NCBI GenBank assembly: GCA_018806985.1
Contig: JADANN010000058.1
Span: 1-64,000 of the forward strand
Reading direction: 5' to 3'
DNA from: Angiostrongylus vasorum
Taxonomy: Eukaryota > Nematoda > Chromadorea > Rhabditida > Metastrongylidae
Length of the DNA stretch: 64,000 nucleotides
Shown here: piece after piece, positions 23,040 to 34,859 of the stretch
Layout of the letters: each line of letters begins with the position of its first letter
Position numbering within the stretch: position 1 is the first letter of the stretch
Notes under the pieces: model-generated
Told to the model about the DNA's origin: nothing
The model's database searches: none
The model's input: the letters and a program-made list of their open reading frames with translations, nothing else
Made by a program: the position numbers and the translations under genes

Positions 23040-24725
23040 ATATGCACATATTATGTTGCTGCTACAGTACATTTTCAAAATAGCTAACGTTTCGGCAGCT
23101 TCTGCTTTCTTTAGACCAAGGAAAATTCAACTAAATATCAATCAAGTCATATAAATACCTTCACATCTTTCACAAAAAACACGACAACTAAATTTCAATG
23201 GTATTAGATACAAAACTCCTTGTGCGGCTCTAAAGACCAGTAGACATGCACGACTATCCGTTTCAGCATTTTATGGCTCTCTTAAAGGAATATTTGAGCT
23301 GTTTAATCTTTATTTGATTCAGAAATTATTTCGCTCAAATGAGAGGGTTGGCAATGGAACGGCGATTACCACGAAGCCTTCCATTGTGTTCATGTATAGA
23401 TTTGAAGTCCCATAACTGGTCTCTGACCACTATTCCTCTGTAACTTTGTCGACGACAGGTTCGTCGTCTGATCAACACAAGAACAGCTGGACAACTGCTT
23501 TCAGTTGTTGTACGAACAATGTATAAACGCGAAAAAAGCCGAAAGAGACTGGTTTCTCTTTTTAAACGCTCAAATTAACCTGTAGCAAAACATCTACATC
23601 ACCAAATGGTGCCGAGCGCCAGGTGACGAAAATACACTTATCCATTACCTCTCCGCTCACCATCCCAACAGAAAACAAACCTGTGAGAAAGATGTATTGC
23701 ATAGCCACCAATGTGCGCACAGCGAGAGAATAAAGCCCCTGAAATTGGCGTGGCGAATAGCCGTTCCCAATGACTATGCAACTGTAACTCCTCGGGACAG
23801 ATGTAGCGAAAAAAATCACGACCCCAAACGATATGTTTAGCGAGAACAAAGCCTCGTTTATCGTACCCTTTTATTTCCAGTGAAGTAGGTGTGGTTATGC
23901 TAACCTTGCTTGAAATGATCTTGTCTAGAGAGTTCGGCAGCAGTGATTGAAATGCCACCGAAGACTCTAAAACATCAGCTCGTTCCTAACTTTTTGTATG
24001 ATCGTCTAGGCACAGTTCAAAACTGCACAATTTTTCCCTAACGGGAGAGTAGGTATTTTGAATTTTTTTGGGCACGGTTTATCTGATTCCCGGTAAGGCA
24101 TGAAAAAGACGAATATGATGAAACGGATAGACGACTCTGGCATCAGTATAAAAGACCAGCTAGTCGAAAAACATGAACCAGGCACTCCAATAGACGCATA
24201 AAGGCCAGAGACACGTATCGGAGGCTACTTTAAAGCAAAAGTCAACATCCTCGAATGGAAATCTAAAACCAGCACGGCCAGCGCGTAAAACTCTCGAAGC
24301 AGTCTTGATAAATTCAAAGAGTCCAAAAATGAACTGGAAGGAAGAACGCCTCGTTATGACCCGTAATTTCACAAAAATATCTCAGAGTGGCATTTTAATG
24401 TGAGTGAAGCGCATCAGCCACCCAGGGGATGTATTACCAATCCGTGAGAATTCTGTGCGATTGTCTCCATGTAGAACACACTAAAGATCCCGTAGAAAAC
24501 GATAGAAAAGGGTGAGCGTGCGAAGAAGCTACTTCACTTTCAAAGCGATTGAAGTTTAAGTATTCGGTTTTTCTGTTTAGGTTACTGAGCTTTTTTAGCT
24601 ATTGCAGCCAATGAGCTCTCCAAGCTCAAAAGAAGGCAAAATTCTCCAAAGATTTGCTATTGTGAGTAAATAATACATAACCACCTCATGTTTGCTTGCC
24701 AAGAAAACAGAAAATTACTGATTAA
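23040..24725. mobile_element. Penelope-like element, inverted pair in intron 2 of copy 2
   Basis: A minus-strand 3' end at 23040-23120 (GCTAACGTTTCGGC and a TTCTTTAGACC block) faces a longer plus-strand copy at about 23570-24725. The latter encodes, with many stops and shifts, ITKWCRAP, LIHYLSAHHPNRK, a PPKTLKHQLVPNFLYDRLGT linker and C-terminal remnants. The GIY-YIG core is barely recognisable (CxxC lost). The 3' end includes AAATTCTCCAAAGA and CCACCTCATGTTTGCTTGCC. Confidence 0.65.
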
Positions 24726-25489
24726 TGTCGATGCTCAATAGAAAGTCGGCCTTGGCAGAAACTGTATTTTCTTATCAAGACGGCACTATTGCTGCAGTGG
24801 TATTTGACGTTCTTTTTGCCAAATATAGTTCTTCTTTTAAATGCTGAAGTAACTGGTAATGTCGCCATGTAATGGGACAACGAACACTCTTCAGCTGATC
24901 TTCTTCAAGACCGTCCTGTTATTTCATTACTGCATGGAATAATTACCACTCCTACAAACAGAAATTATTAAAATTTTTCTGCTCGTTTATAAAATGAACG
25001 AATATATTTAATTGCCTTGCTTGTAGATTATTCTGTTTTTGTACTACACTTTGACAATGCTTCATTCAACGGTGTATTCCACTATCCAGGTAAGTGTACT
25101 GGATAAATTAATGAAAATCCAATTGTGATATAAGTGCACCCCAACCAGTTCCCTTTGTTGAAAGTTGCCGGCAGCATAGCAAACGCAATATTTCGTTATG
25201 AAGTTTCCATGCCATTAGAAAACAATGTTTAGATTTACGGATTAGTGAGCAAACCATGCGATTTCTTTCGGCCCTTTTACATCTACGCCCCTCTACATCT
25301 GGCTCTCGTTGCTTCAAGTTATGGCATGGTAAGTTGTAAATACTCATTGAATTGTGTTTCGAGCTGAATTTGTATTAGCTCCTCAGCAAATCAATGTTGG
25401 ATCTCAACCCGTAAATTTAAACTAACATATCTCAGCTCAAAATACACTTTGTTAGTGATAATCAAAACTATTGGAATCTGCATACTTTG

Positions 25490-26260
25490 GCTAACGAGAA
25501 AAAGTTTACTCATAACAATTACTGGAAATTCTGGTCTTCTGGAAGCGATAAATTCGTTGAAGGTAGTCCCAGTTCCAGCTTAGCATCTTCTCGTACAGGA
25601 AGTTCTCGATATGCTGAAAGAAGTGATGGGCGGCAATAGAGAGGTCTGGCGAGTATGGTGGATGAGACGGAGTTTCGTTGCCCAGCTTGTTCAACTTTTG
25701 CGCCGTTGGAAGCACGTTTAAGTGAAGAAGTTTGGTATATTTCTTTTGATTGCGAGGCACAGTAGTCTTTTCACCCTTATTGAGGAATCTGTGACAAGTC
25801 AATTCCCTGCACACCACCAAACGCTCACCACTATCATCTTTCGTACACCTTCGGCTTCCGGAAGAGCTGGAAAACCCTATCTCAGCTCAACCACTGAACC
25901 ATCGCCCCTTATCTTATAGAATCTAATTCTCCTCGCCCATAACAACACGTTCGAAAACCGGGTCATTCTAGTTTCACAGAAGAAGTACCTACGATACCTC
26001 TAATCCACAAACAGTGACCGTCACTCAATCCATGCAGCATCCCCATGTCAAGTCTGTTTGACATTCCAGTTGTCTTAAATGTTTCAAAACAGTTGACATT
26101 CATGAGCCAAGTACATTGCCAACTTCACGGTTTGCTGACTAAGAAACCCTCAATGGTTTGTGTATCGTCAAAGCGATCGGTGCGCAACGACTATGCTGAT
26201 TGGTTGGTTTATTCTTGCAAGTGAACATAAAAAGATGCCTGGCATATATATTTAAAAGCT
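25490..26260 (-). mobile_element. mariner-family transposase relic
   Basis: The minus strand encodes diagnostic mariner transposase pieces in order: STVLKHLRQLEC (26100-26060), FERVVMGEEN (about 25950), KVYERxIVVSVWW (about 25850) and, at 25700-25600, ETPSHPPYSPDLSIAAHHFF, which contains the HPPYSPDLxPxDYHFF signature with the catalytic-region Asp of PDL kept and the second Asp replaced. Several frameshifts and stops separate the pieces. The N-terminal helix-turn-helix part is unclear. It sits in intron 4 of receptor copy 2. The TE identity is firm; it is inactive. Confidence 0.85.
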
Positions 26261-27314
26261 AACCGAAATTATTTGAGAAAGCGGAGAAACATCATCCGTA
26301 ATAAGTTTTTCGTCGAAAGGTGAAAATGTGACGTTGTGCTGCCTGCGTTGACAATCCCAGTGCTTCGGATTTGGTAACCCAATAAGCCGTAGTGATAGCC
26401 ATCTAAACTGAAAACTGCAAATAGTTATTTTCGTTGATACTTGAAGGGTCTATATTCACATGTCGTAATGTTCATGGTACTACTTCTATTCTTTTTTTGC
26501 CGCTTTGCAGTTGTCATTCACTGTTTAGCAGAGATTTTGTGTAGATAAGATTCCAAGCTATGCCTAAATTTTTTTCTTCTCATTGGCATACTCATTCGGG
26601 ATCGAGCGGCTTTCCAGCATGAGCCACAGGATGCCATCATTTACGAAGACTTTAGCACAAGCAGTCCCTTATCCTTGTGAGTTAAATGGAGGTATGCCAT
26701 ACCAACAATACGGTCCTAGAATTTTACTAGATATCATGTGTCTCAGTTGCAACTACAGTAGCCGAGAATGAAAAGATGTCGAAGAGGGTTTAGACCTTTC
26801 GCGTTGGCGGCGATGCGCTGCGAACGAAGTGTGGCAACAATTCGCTCTAACAAATACGAGAGAAAAGGTACCAGTCTGGGTCCGTTTCTTCTTGTTCTTA
26901 CAGCAAGCAAAAAGGATTTTTTGTTCTCATGCGATCGTCAATTTTTTCCCACATTATTTCTTCTTTAGAATAGTGAAATAACTTCATAAAAATTTGCCTT
27001 AAACTGTTCTTTCAAAAACAATGCAAGAAAATCAGCCACACTTAGATCAAACGATAGACGACAAACCTATGAACATAGAAAGTTGAGTATCGATTTATTG
27101 ATCAAAACAATCACAGATTGTTGGTATTCTGGCTGCTGTTGGTTATATGTATGAGATGGACGATTTCAATGCGAAAGTGATGTCGTTGGGGGAGCGTGCC
27201 ACCATCAGCTGTGGGGAGGTTCAACAGTGTAGCCGTGTTGAACATCACCATTGGCATTGGTTGCACCGTCATGTTTCACGTTTGTTTTCGAATCGACAAA
27301 AAACAATATTCAAT

Positions 27315-28667
27315 GTAAGATTTTTTTTGATTTCTTCTCTTATAAGGAACCATTTTTTTAAAGCATCTTTCTGTTTTATTTTACTCGAAGGTACTGGAAT
27401 TGCATGTTCAGACACTTCGCTTGCCTACGTTCTTCTTTCTTTATGGTATCTGATACAAGCTTTTTACGTTTTTTTTCCGTTTTAATCTTCTTCTTATGCA
27501 TTTGAACAAAGTATTTTTTTAAACGGCAAACATTAAACTTTGCAAGAAAAGAGCAAAGACTATTACCAAAAATAGCATCATCTTCGCAACGAAATGGGGA
27601 AAGAAAGTGATGGACTGTTCATTGGGTTTATTCTTTTGAAAATGCCCCAAACGACACAGGCAATTTCTGCTGTTTCTAAGAACTTTCAGTAGACGTCAAA
27701 TCTCACTTCGGCATCAAAATATCATGAAATTGGGAGCACTTCCACTTATTCCAGTGGTCATCAAATATTGGGAACAAGTCGTCCGTCGCATCTGCCACAT
27801 GGTGAAGTGTTCACTCGTTAGATTCTTATTATGCCTTTTTTACCGTCTTTCAGTAAAAAATTTTTAGAAGGAAACAAAAGTAATAGGTAGCAGAAATACT
27901 AGGAAAGATTAGAAAAAGTAAAGAACCAGTCACAGATCTTGTATGAGGCGGGAGCACAAACTCTCCTTTATCGATGACATGTTACGACAAAAATTCCTTC
28001 AGACTGGTAAATAGGAACGAACGCAGAATTTTTGTACTACATCAAAACAGTCGCAACCTAAAGAGAGCAACCTAAACACGGCCGAAGCCAAACTCGTGCT
28101 CCTACAATGTTCTAACACGACGCTGATGAGTCAGGTCGAAAAGCAATATCTGGCAGACCACACACTCACCAAACCTCTATCCTTCTGGGGTCGGGACCTT
28201 GGTGCCAATTTCATCTTTGATTAACTGGTTTCTTCTAATCCGCAAAAGGTGATGCCTATTAGTGATTAAGGTTTGGGGTCTTTCTAGCACGGTTATCTTT
28301 CTTCAGATGCCAAAGGGAATCGACTCAACCAGCGTTCAATGACATTCACTGCAAAGAACAAAATCTCAACCCAGCAAAGGGACCCACAAGTTGGAAAAGT
28401 TTTTTTGGATGAGTGATGTGAGGAACCGAATTGAATGCAAGAGTTACTAGTATTCCCGCTGCATATGCTGTTGCATCAGGCGAAAAAATTAAGAAAAAAG
28501 CTTTAACATCATGGAAAGCTAAAAAGTGCAATGATAAATCCTCAAGGAATTATATTGATTTTTAATAGGTCTCAGCTCAGCAGTTTTCACATCCTTAACG
28601 TCAATGAAAAAAGTGTTGTAATTTAACAAGTTCTGAAGAGCACCTGAAGAACGCCTAGTAATTTCAG
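27315..28667. other. Intron 6 of receptor copy 2
   Basis: No gene is seen. Positions 27850-28010 resemble 40680-40800 in the same intron of copy 3. Small minus-strand frames (28346-28752) overlap exon 7 antisense and are shadows. Confidence 0.4.
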
Positions 28668-29203
28668 AAATATTGCGACCCTCACTTCGCACTATCAGAC
28701 GCGTGGGAACGTCATCACCACTCAGTTCGCTACATACATCGCCACTCTTCAAGTGTGAGTCTTAATAATTTCTTGCTGAGATATGGAGTATACGTGGTTT
28801 TCAAGCTGGGAAATAAAAGTGAGCACCGAACAGATAGCTGGTTAAGAGCTGCACATTTAAACAGCGGATTCTCCTCATTGCTCATTCTAGATAACTTCAA
28901 GCGATAATTCAACTCGATACTGAAATCATCTAATGAGCGCTGCAGCTCCCGCAGTGACTTGTTTTCTTGACTCCACTAAGTTTAAAGCGTCACGGACCAT
29001 GTCCCTTTTTTGGTGTTCTCAGCAAATATGCAAAAGGAATCTTACTTGTAATTCCTGTGTTTTTCTAATCATTTCACGAAAGGATGTAAAATTTGGACAG
29101 ACATTTACAATAAGTTCAGGTTGTTTTTTCGTTTTGTATGGAGCTGGCGGTGTCATCGCGAGAGTGTACGGTCAGCAAGTCTTTTCCGACAACAGAAAGT
29201 TAT

Positions 29204-29672
29204 ATACTTAACCTTTCTATTTGCTACCTATTCTTTTTAACGGCAGGGTACGTTGCGAAATATAACTTCCATAATGCTAAGATATTTGCAAAACTCCGGA
29301 CCGCAGGTGTCTACGGTGAGGAACGAACGCGTTTTTGTCCTTTCCTGGGGAGTAGCGCGCTCACCACCACACCATGCGGGTCCTTCGCTTCGCCTGTCTG
29401 TCAGTTAGTTCTATCGATCTTTTGCCGTCAGCAATCACCCGTTAACGGGATTGATCTGGGAAGCCCAAAACGGCATTGAACCCATTTAAGCTGAGTAAGG
29501 ACAATAGCGCATTCGTTCCTCACCGTAGACACCTGCGGTCCTGAGTTTTGCAAATATCTCAGCATTATGGAAGTTATATTTCACAACGTATTCTGCCGTT
29601 AAAAAGAATAGGCAGCAAATAAAAAAGGTTAAGATTGTGATTATACCTATAGCCTCAGCTTAACTGGAAGGC
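29204..29672. mobile_element. tRNA-derived SINE, family D, inverted pair inside a receptor exon
   Basis: The left copy is on the minus strand (tail at 29204, head near 29498). It carries GCATGGTGTGGTGGTGAGCG (A box) and GCGTTCGTTCCTCACC (B-box-like). The right copy is on the plus strand (29503-29672) and lacks the A box. The two tails form about 135-base near-perfect inverted repeats (29204-29338 and 29503-29640, CTTTTTATTTGC outermost). The insertion lies after TM6 residues DNRKLY of receptor copy 2, and the receptor tail resumes at 29673. Confidence 0.75.
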
Positions 29673-29957
29673 CGAGGTGTGGCTGGAACTCGAAATTATG
29701 AGGTCGTTGGCAGAGCTTGGCAACTCAATCATTAACTGTGATATTTGTATTTATTCATACTGCAAGTTCTGCGATGTTTTATGGTTGAAATTCACCTGTG
29801 AAGTGAAATGTTGGATATTCGTGGCCATATAACCTACTAAATTAAGTGTAGTAAAGTCTGCATCTACTCTTCGATAACCGTTTGTCGCCAAATGATAACA
29901 GAATAGGAAGAATAGGTTAGCAGAAGCAAAATTTGCTACCGAATCAGACTAGCAGCC

Positions 29958-30640
29958 GCTGGACCCATATGGACGCGGAGCACAACAGTACCAGTGAAAA
30001 CTTTCGAAAATTGGAATTATTTCGCGGGGGATATGAGCGATGTGGTCAATTCTGCATTTCTACGTCTTCAAGGCACAAATAATGGTCATGATTTCGTTTA
30101 TTTAGAGCGTGTTAGAAGCTAAAAAAGCTATGCATAATTGTGGGATCAGACGCCGTGGTTCGAGATTACTATGGAAAGAAAGGTAGTTCAGACAGCAGAA
30201 AGCTATTTTCCTTATCCACCACTCTTAGCATCCAAAACTCCGACTGCCTATGTCAGTGCCACCATTTGTGCGACACTTCGATGCTTACGTTCTTAGATGA
30301 ACCATTTACTGAGAATAGTGCGTTCGACCACTTCTCTCGTTCATGTTCTATCGCAGTAGTCAACCATGATGGTAGCTCGCGCTGAAACTGGGTACGCTCA
30401 CGGGGCTCATTTGAGGATGCAGGAATCGTTTCCAGATCTAATACACTTGCTTGACAGAACTTGCAAACATATGGGTCCATCGAACACTTGTTACGTTGCC
30501 GAATGTTTATATCCTGTTAAAATCCACTCCACAGTTCTTCTTCTCCATTTGCCATGTGAGGATTTCATTACGTGACCTGCTTATCTTTGCTCTTTTGTCG
30601 GTGTCTATTCTCCTGGGTCTCGAAGATGAAAGAGGCTCTC
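29958..30640 (+). repeat. Dispersed repeat R, about 680 bases
   Basis: This block is closely matched, in reverse complement, by 52370-53085. Landmarks are TTTCGCGGGGGATATGAGCG, TTTATTTAGAGCGTG, GGTTCGAGATTACTATGG and TTCTTAGATGA blocks. The open frames at 30140-30385 and 30366-30681 (plus) and 30253-30480 (minus) fall inside it, but none is conserved intact in the second copy. Possibly part of an unclassified transposable element. Confidence 0.65.
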
Positions 30641-31490
30641 GAGATCAGAATATTAAATTCCAGCTAGATATTCTGCGCTAGCTATTTTTCGGATGATATT
30701 TCTCAAGCGCTTTGCGAGTAGTGTGTAGTATTTTCGACATGATGTGAGTATCAGCAAAAGTGCTGGTCCATTACACATTGGTGTGGAGACGGTTGAATAG
30801 AAAAGGATGTCACGGAGTTAGGATACGTTAATTGGTCGTTTCAACAAGGAGTTAGAGTTAGATTCATCTTTTTTATACTTGACTCTTATTTTATTTTGTT
30901 TTCGAGCATTAAAGAGATGGTCTTTGTAATCAGAGCACCGTTTTGTGCTCATTGTTCATAATAAGGGTTTTTCACGAACTGGGTTTTCATCGTATTCATC
31001 CAGTTCATTCTTTTTCCCACTAATTTAGGCTCATTGAGCATCTTCTCCGTTTCACTGGTACTCCTCGAAAAGATAAACGGTGTCACGCAGAACCAAAAAA
31101 TGAAACGAATTTGATATGAGTGAATAGAACCAACTCGTTCAGGGAAATCCATACATTATCTGCTGCACTGTAGTAGTAAACATCTTTGGCGAGATATTGT
31201 CGCCCCGCCGAACCTCCTTTTCCTGTGTCTAAGGAAGGAGATCGGTGAAAAAAGCAGCATTTTGGTGGCGCAGCGCTGTTAACAGGTAGCTAAAGATCTT
31301 ACAAAAAACGGGTCTCTCAGCTTGTTGACGAACACTTATAGGAATGTGTTCGCCTTGACAATGTCATGCTCTTTTTACAGCCTACCAAGGTTAACCTCTG
31401 GATAATGTTAAAAATACTAATGATAGTATTGTTAACGTGTAAACTAATGTTAACATTCAAATGAACTATCGGAAAGCGGTTAGTGGTAGC
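30641..31490. other. No recognisable feature
   Basis: There is only a 67-codon minus-strand frame (30949-31152) and a 73-codon one (31317-31538, overlapping the following Penelope fragment), neither with motifs. Confidence 0.4.
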
Positions 31491-31900
31491 GAAAACCAAA
31501 CAGCAAAAAACACGTGCTGGTTTATTTCCTTTCTTCAAACCCTTTAGACACAGATAGCGCGCTTGTCAGAAATATAATTCGAACACTCACCTCTCTGTGC
31601 ACAAGTACGGAACTAAAGGAAGAACCGCGCGACTTGGCTCGGCAAATAGCAATCTCTAATGGCTTTCGAAATACCCCACGAAATAGGTTCAAAAGGAGAG
31701 CGACGCTCAAAACGAAAGGTTTGCTCGAAATAGAAGCCCGTTTACCTTGCACTTTATTAGCGATGAAGTAGGGTGTTGCTACAAAGCGATACCCACCAAT
31801 AATCTCCTTTTCACAAAATTTTGAGCTTCGATTAGAAACTGGAGGGCCCCACACAACGCCTGGATAAGACAATGGTTCAGTTGGTTATTTACGAAATGGC
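31490..31900 (+). mobile_element. Penelope-like linker fragment
   Basis: The plus strand encodes LVYFLSSNPLDTDSALVRNI and, after LCTS, EEPRDLARQIAISNGF. This is the region between reverse transcriptase and GIY-YIG seen at 21120-21260 (ILVHYFSSHP, NLARQIAISNGYG). Downstream similarity fades before the endonuclease. Confidence 0.65.
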
Positions 31901-32295
31901 AAACATCACCTGCACACCTTCCTACGAAAACATGCCTTGTATCCGGCAATAGAACCAATACACAACAATTGGAGATGTGCCTGCCCTACTTTATCATAAA
32001 CCGCTTAACATGGTTGACATTTAACGTATAAGCAGTAAAGCATGCTCCACAAATTGTCTACGAGGATTTCCCTGCAGTGCATTGTGAGAACCTGGGAAAA
32101 AAATTGGAACTATGAGTAAGGTGGGCTTCACAAAAGCACTTAGAACTATTAGCGACATCCAAAAGCTTTCGAAAAACCTAGAACATTTGTTGGAAATAAT
32201 ACCTCTTGTTCCAATCTTTGTTTATTACGATCGGCTCTCTAACACCGTAGGAACTACCCCCATAATGTAGATTTGTCTAGATTGTCTAGATTATG

Positions 32296-32395
32296 TCTAG
32301 ATGTCTAATGAACAGATACGTCTAAGACACAAAAAAGGCTTGCCATCTAGATGTCTAATGTATAGATACGTCTAAGATACAAAAAAGGCTTGCCA
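32296..32395. repeat. 50-bp tandem duplication
   Basis: Two adjacent copies of a 50-base unit, each beginning TCTAGATGTCTAATG and ending AAAAAAGGCTTGCCA, differ at only a few positions. A shorter TAGATTGTCTAGAT reiteration lies just upstream. Confidence 0.9.
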
Positions 32396-32622
32396 ATCTA
32401 AATAATCACAGTACAAGAAGTATGCATCTTTTTATTGGCCACCATTTATTAACTGGTAAAGCTAGAAAATAGGGTAATACGATAATGTCAGGGCTATTCA
32501 CCACTGCACTGCAGTTGTGCAAATAGTGTCTCTCCCAAGACAACAAAGAAATAAATGTTTTGAGCGATTTCTAATTTTAGAGCTGCGTCATAGAAGCAGA
32601 AAAACAATGCCTAGTATTCACC

Positions 32623-33085
32623 ATGTGTTCTTTCTTTGATAACCTTACACCAAGTTGATATATAGTCTTTATTCGGCTAACGTTTCGACGCCTTCGTCTT
32701 CAACAGAGCTGACTATCTGAGCTGGTGATCCACAATTGTTCTCCGTCTCGATGTGGCATTTTCGCCTAAGGTATAGAGTTGAGTCTTCGCCAGCGTACCA
32801 TCTCTCGAACGAGGCGTACTCACTTGGTGATGCCCTTTTATACAGGGTTGCTGATGACAGTTGTGATTATCCGGCGACAACAACTTGTTTTTTCCGGATA
32901 ATCCATCCACCAGAAGTCGGTATCATTATAAGCTACCAAAGAGCAATAACAGTATTTTCGAAACCGACTTTTCTTTAACCTCGGTATTACTAAGCAATAT
33001 GTGTTCTTTACAAGCCTATCAAAGAAAGAACACATTGACTAGTAACACCGAGGTTAAAGGAAAGTCTGTTTTGAAATATTGGAAT
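32623..33085. repeat. Repeat C with terminal hairpin
   Basis: The block carries a GGCTAACGTTTCGACGCC end at 32678-32700 and a body that recurs at 45160-45520 (opposite orientation) and 57390-57760. It is bounded by an exact 19-base inverted repeat (32623-32641 and 33017-33035, ATGTGTTCTTTCTTTGATA and its complement). At its right end, about 50 bases (32958-33010) fold back on 33028-33080. The 3'-end block links it to the Penelope-like family or a non-autonomous derivative. Confidence 0.6.
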
Positions 33086-33229
33086 GCCTAGTAAATTGAT
33101 CGAAGCAAAGGGAAGAAATTGAACTGTGGGTCAATCGGAAGAAGATCCAATCGATCAGGAAGATAAATTGGAAAATAACAAGCAGTATGGGTTCTGCTTC
33201 AAGCTCTGACAGAGGTCACCCATCAACTT

Positions 33230-33890
33230 GGTAATTCCTACTTATGCACTCCATTATTTGGAGCAGCACTTCCTCAAAATTCGTTCTTTGCATCATAAAC
33301 ACGAGGCTGTGATTAAGTCATCCCGAAGAAGTTGGGCACGGGGCGGGGCACTCAAACGTCGCCTTCTGAATTTAAAGGGCATTATTCCGGTAATAGCGAG
33401 TTCGATCCCCACCGCAGACACCTGCGCTATAGAGTTTTGTGGTTATCTCAGCATCATTATTATTATATTTCACACCATACCTAGCCATGCGAGAAGATTG
33501 GACAATAAGTGAAAAGTCATTACTCTCTACTTCCTCACATTGTTGTGCATTTTTTCATGTCAATTATACATTACTTCATGTTTGAGAATTGTCTGCAACC
33601 GATGCCCTGCATCCATATCTACCATCCGTTGGCCGCAGTAAGATGAAAAGCCATGACGACTTTAGTGACTGTTGCCGTCCAGCTCCCTTTTGCCCCCTTC
33701 ATCTCATAAGTATACTCTAATTATTGAGTTCTTCATTCACGCAGGCAATACTTTTATGCTGGCTTCCTATTTTGCGATACAATGCCTGATGAATCCACTG
33801 CGCAAGCCTTTCCTCTATTCTTTGGACACTCCATATCTTGCACTTGTGAACCTAAGCTTGAGATTACTAACTGCGGCATTTTAAAAAGTC
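33230..33890 (+). pseudogene. Partial membrane-protein gene, unassigned (copy b)
   Basis: This is the counterpart of 18780-19520. A hydrophobic stretch at 33545-33690 (HYFMFENCLQPMPCIHIYHP with a stop after AAVR, then TTLVTVAVQLPFAPFIS) is followed by an exon-like frame at about 33730-33884 (GNTFMLASYFAIQCLMNPLR). A SINE D tail with TTCGATCCCCACC is embedded at 33395-33490. It looks like a decayed serpentine receptor, but that assignment is not secure. Confidence 0.35.
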
Positions 33891-34494
33891 CCACATCGCG
33901 CGGCCCGAAGAAGAAAGGCAAGTAAACCTCTCTAATTCTTAATCCTAAGCGTGTGTCGACAATCCGGTTTGTCCAGCATATTTTGTCTACGGTGGAATAC
34001 TCTTGTCACCACCATCTCAAGAACACGTTGAACAGTGTTTAAGTTTGGAGAGGTACGCTAAAACAGAGAGATAAGTCATGGAATAAGAGGGCTATGAATT
34101 AAAACATGTTGGCCACTTCACCATATGCTTGATGTCTTTGTGAAATAGTTAAGCCAATCATTTCCTAATGCCTAGCTTTAGAAAGGACGCATTCGCTACA
34201 ACGGATTTCCGACCATCATGACGATTCATCGTTGAAACATTCGTAAATGGTCACTCTGCTGTGCACAGAGATGAAGCACTCTCTTGTTTTTTTCATGAAA
34301 AATTAGCTTCTTCAGATCGTTAACCGAGGTTTTCTATCATCCTCGTCAAGTTCGGCGGTTGTTAAATTCGGTTAGCGAATGTTTAGTGTTATGAGAATGA
34401 TCAGCAAAGCATGGATAATCTCAATTGTTGCCTTCAACTGACGGTCGCATATATTTTAGTGAGATCGTAGCGATGTATAAATAAGAGGGTAAAG

Positions 34495-34770
34495 GGTAAA
34501 GCTCTCTGCGTTGATCTATCTCTGAAATATGCTTCAAGCATTCGACTTCACTAAGAATCGTTGGAGGAAAATGAGTGCATATCTGGCCTTCACAATGACT
34601 CTCATTGACCTACCAGTGTATCGAGCCAGTGCTGCTACCCTCCCAGACAAGTCTGGTATCAATTTGTCGACCCCGCAGGGATAGAAGGCTTGGTGGGCCT
34701 GGGGTGCATGGATCGATCAAATGTGTATAGGGAGGGCACCTCCGAGCACTGCGCTACATGCACCTACATG
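34495..34770 (-). mobile_element. tRNA-derived SINE, family B
   Basis: This aligns over its length with 14770-15060 and 43265-43480: GCGTTGATC start, GCATTCGACTTCACTAAG, TCTGGCCTTCACAATGA, CTCCCAGACAAGTCTGGTA and AGAAGGCTTGGTGGGCCTGG blocks. On the minus strand the head TGTAGCGCAGTGCTCGGAGG is an A-box match. Confidence 0.7.
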
Positions 34771-34859
34771 TATAAGTAATCTATCTTGCTAACTGATTTT
34801 CGAAACACCACCTGCTCCTGTCACCATCCTACACCCATTGTGAAAATTCTTTTAGCGTC

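Larger units (their letters stand above)
22665..29735 (+). pseudogene. Receptor copy 2: heavily interrupted chemoreceptor pseudogene
   Basis: Exons by alignment: 22665-22706 (start codon changed to ACG, then TQLNETAEDLECRK), 22793-22933 (TM1, internal stops), 25027-25089 (IILFLYYTLTMLHSTVYSTI, open), 25233-25328 (SKPCDFFRPFYIYAPLHLAL, open, four codons shorter), 26794-26901 (CERSVATIRSNKYERKG, +1 shift at its start, donor GT changed to GC), 27117-27314 (frameshift after MDDFNAKVMS), 28668-28754 (YQTRGNV), 29120-29203 (TM6) and a tail remnant at 29673-29735 (VAGTRNYEVVGRAW). Insertions: Penelope in intron 2, mariner in intron 4, and SINEs between the TM6 exon and the tail. It cannot make a receptor. 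Confidence 0.8.

Noticed and set aside
24160..24372. 70-codon minus-strand frame
   Set aside because: It is antisense to the Penelope-like C-terminal remnant; the sense-strand homology explains the region.
28120..28165. Hammerhead-ribozyme-like core (CTGATGA followed by GAAA), considered because Penelope-like elements can carry hammerheads
   Set aside because: The intervening GTCAGGTC does not form a stable stem II, and I could not pair stems I and III with a valid cleavage triplet. Only a covariance-model search could revive it.
31522..31872. 116-codon minus-strand frame
   Set aside because: It is antisense to the recognisable Penelope-like linker fragment on the plus strand.
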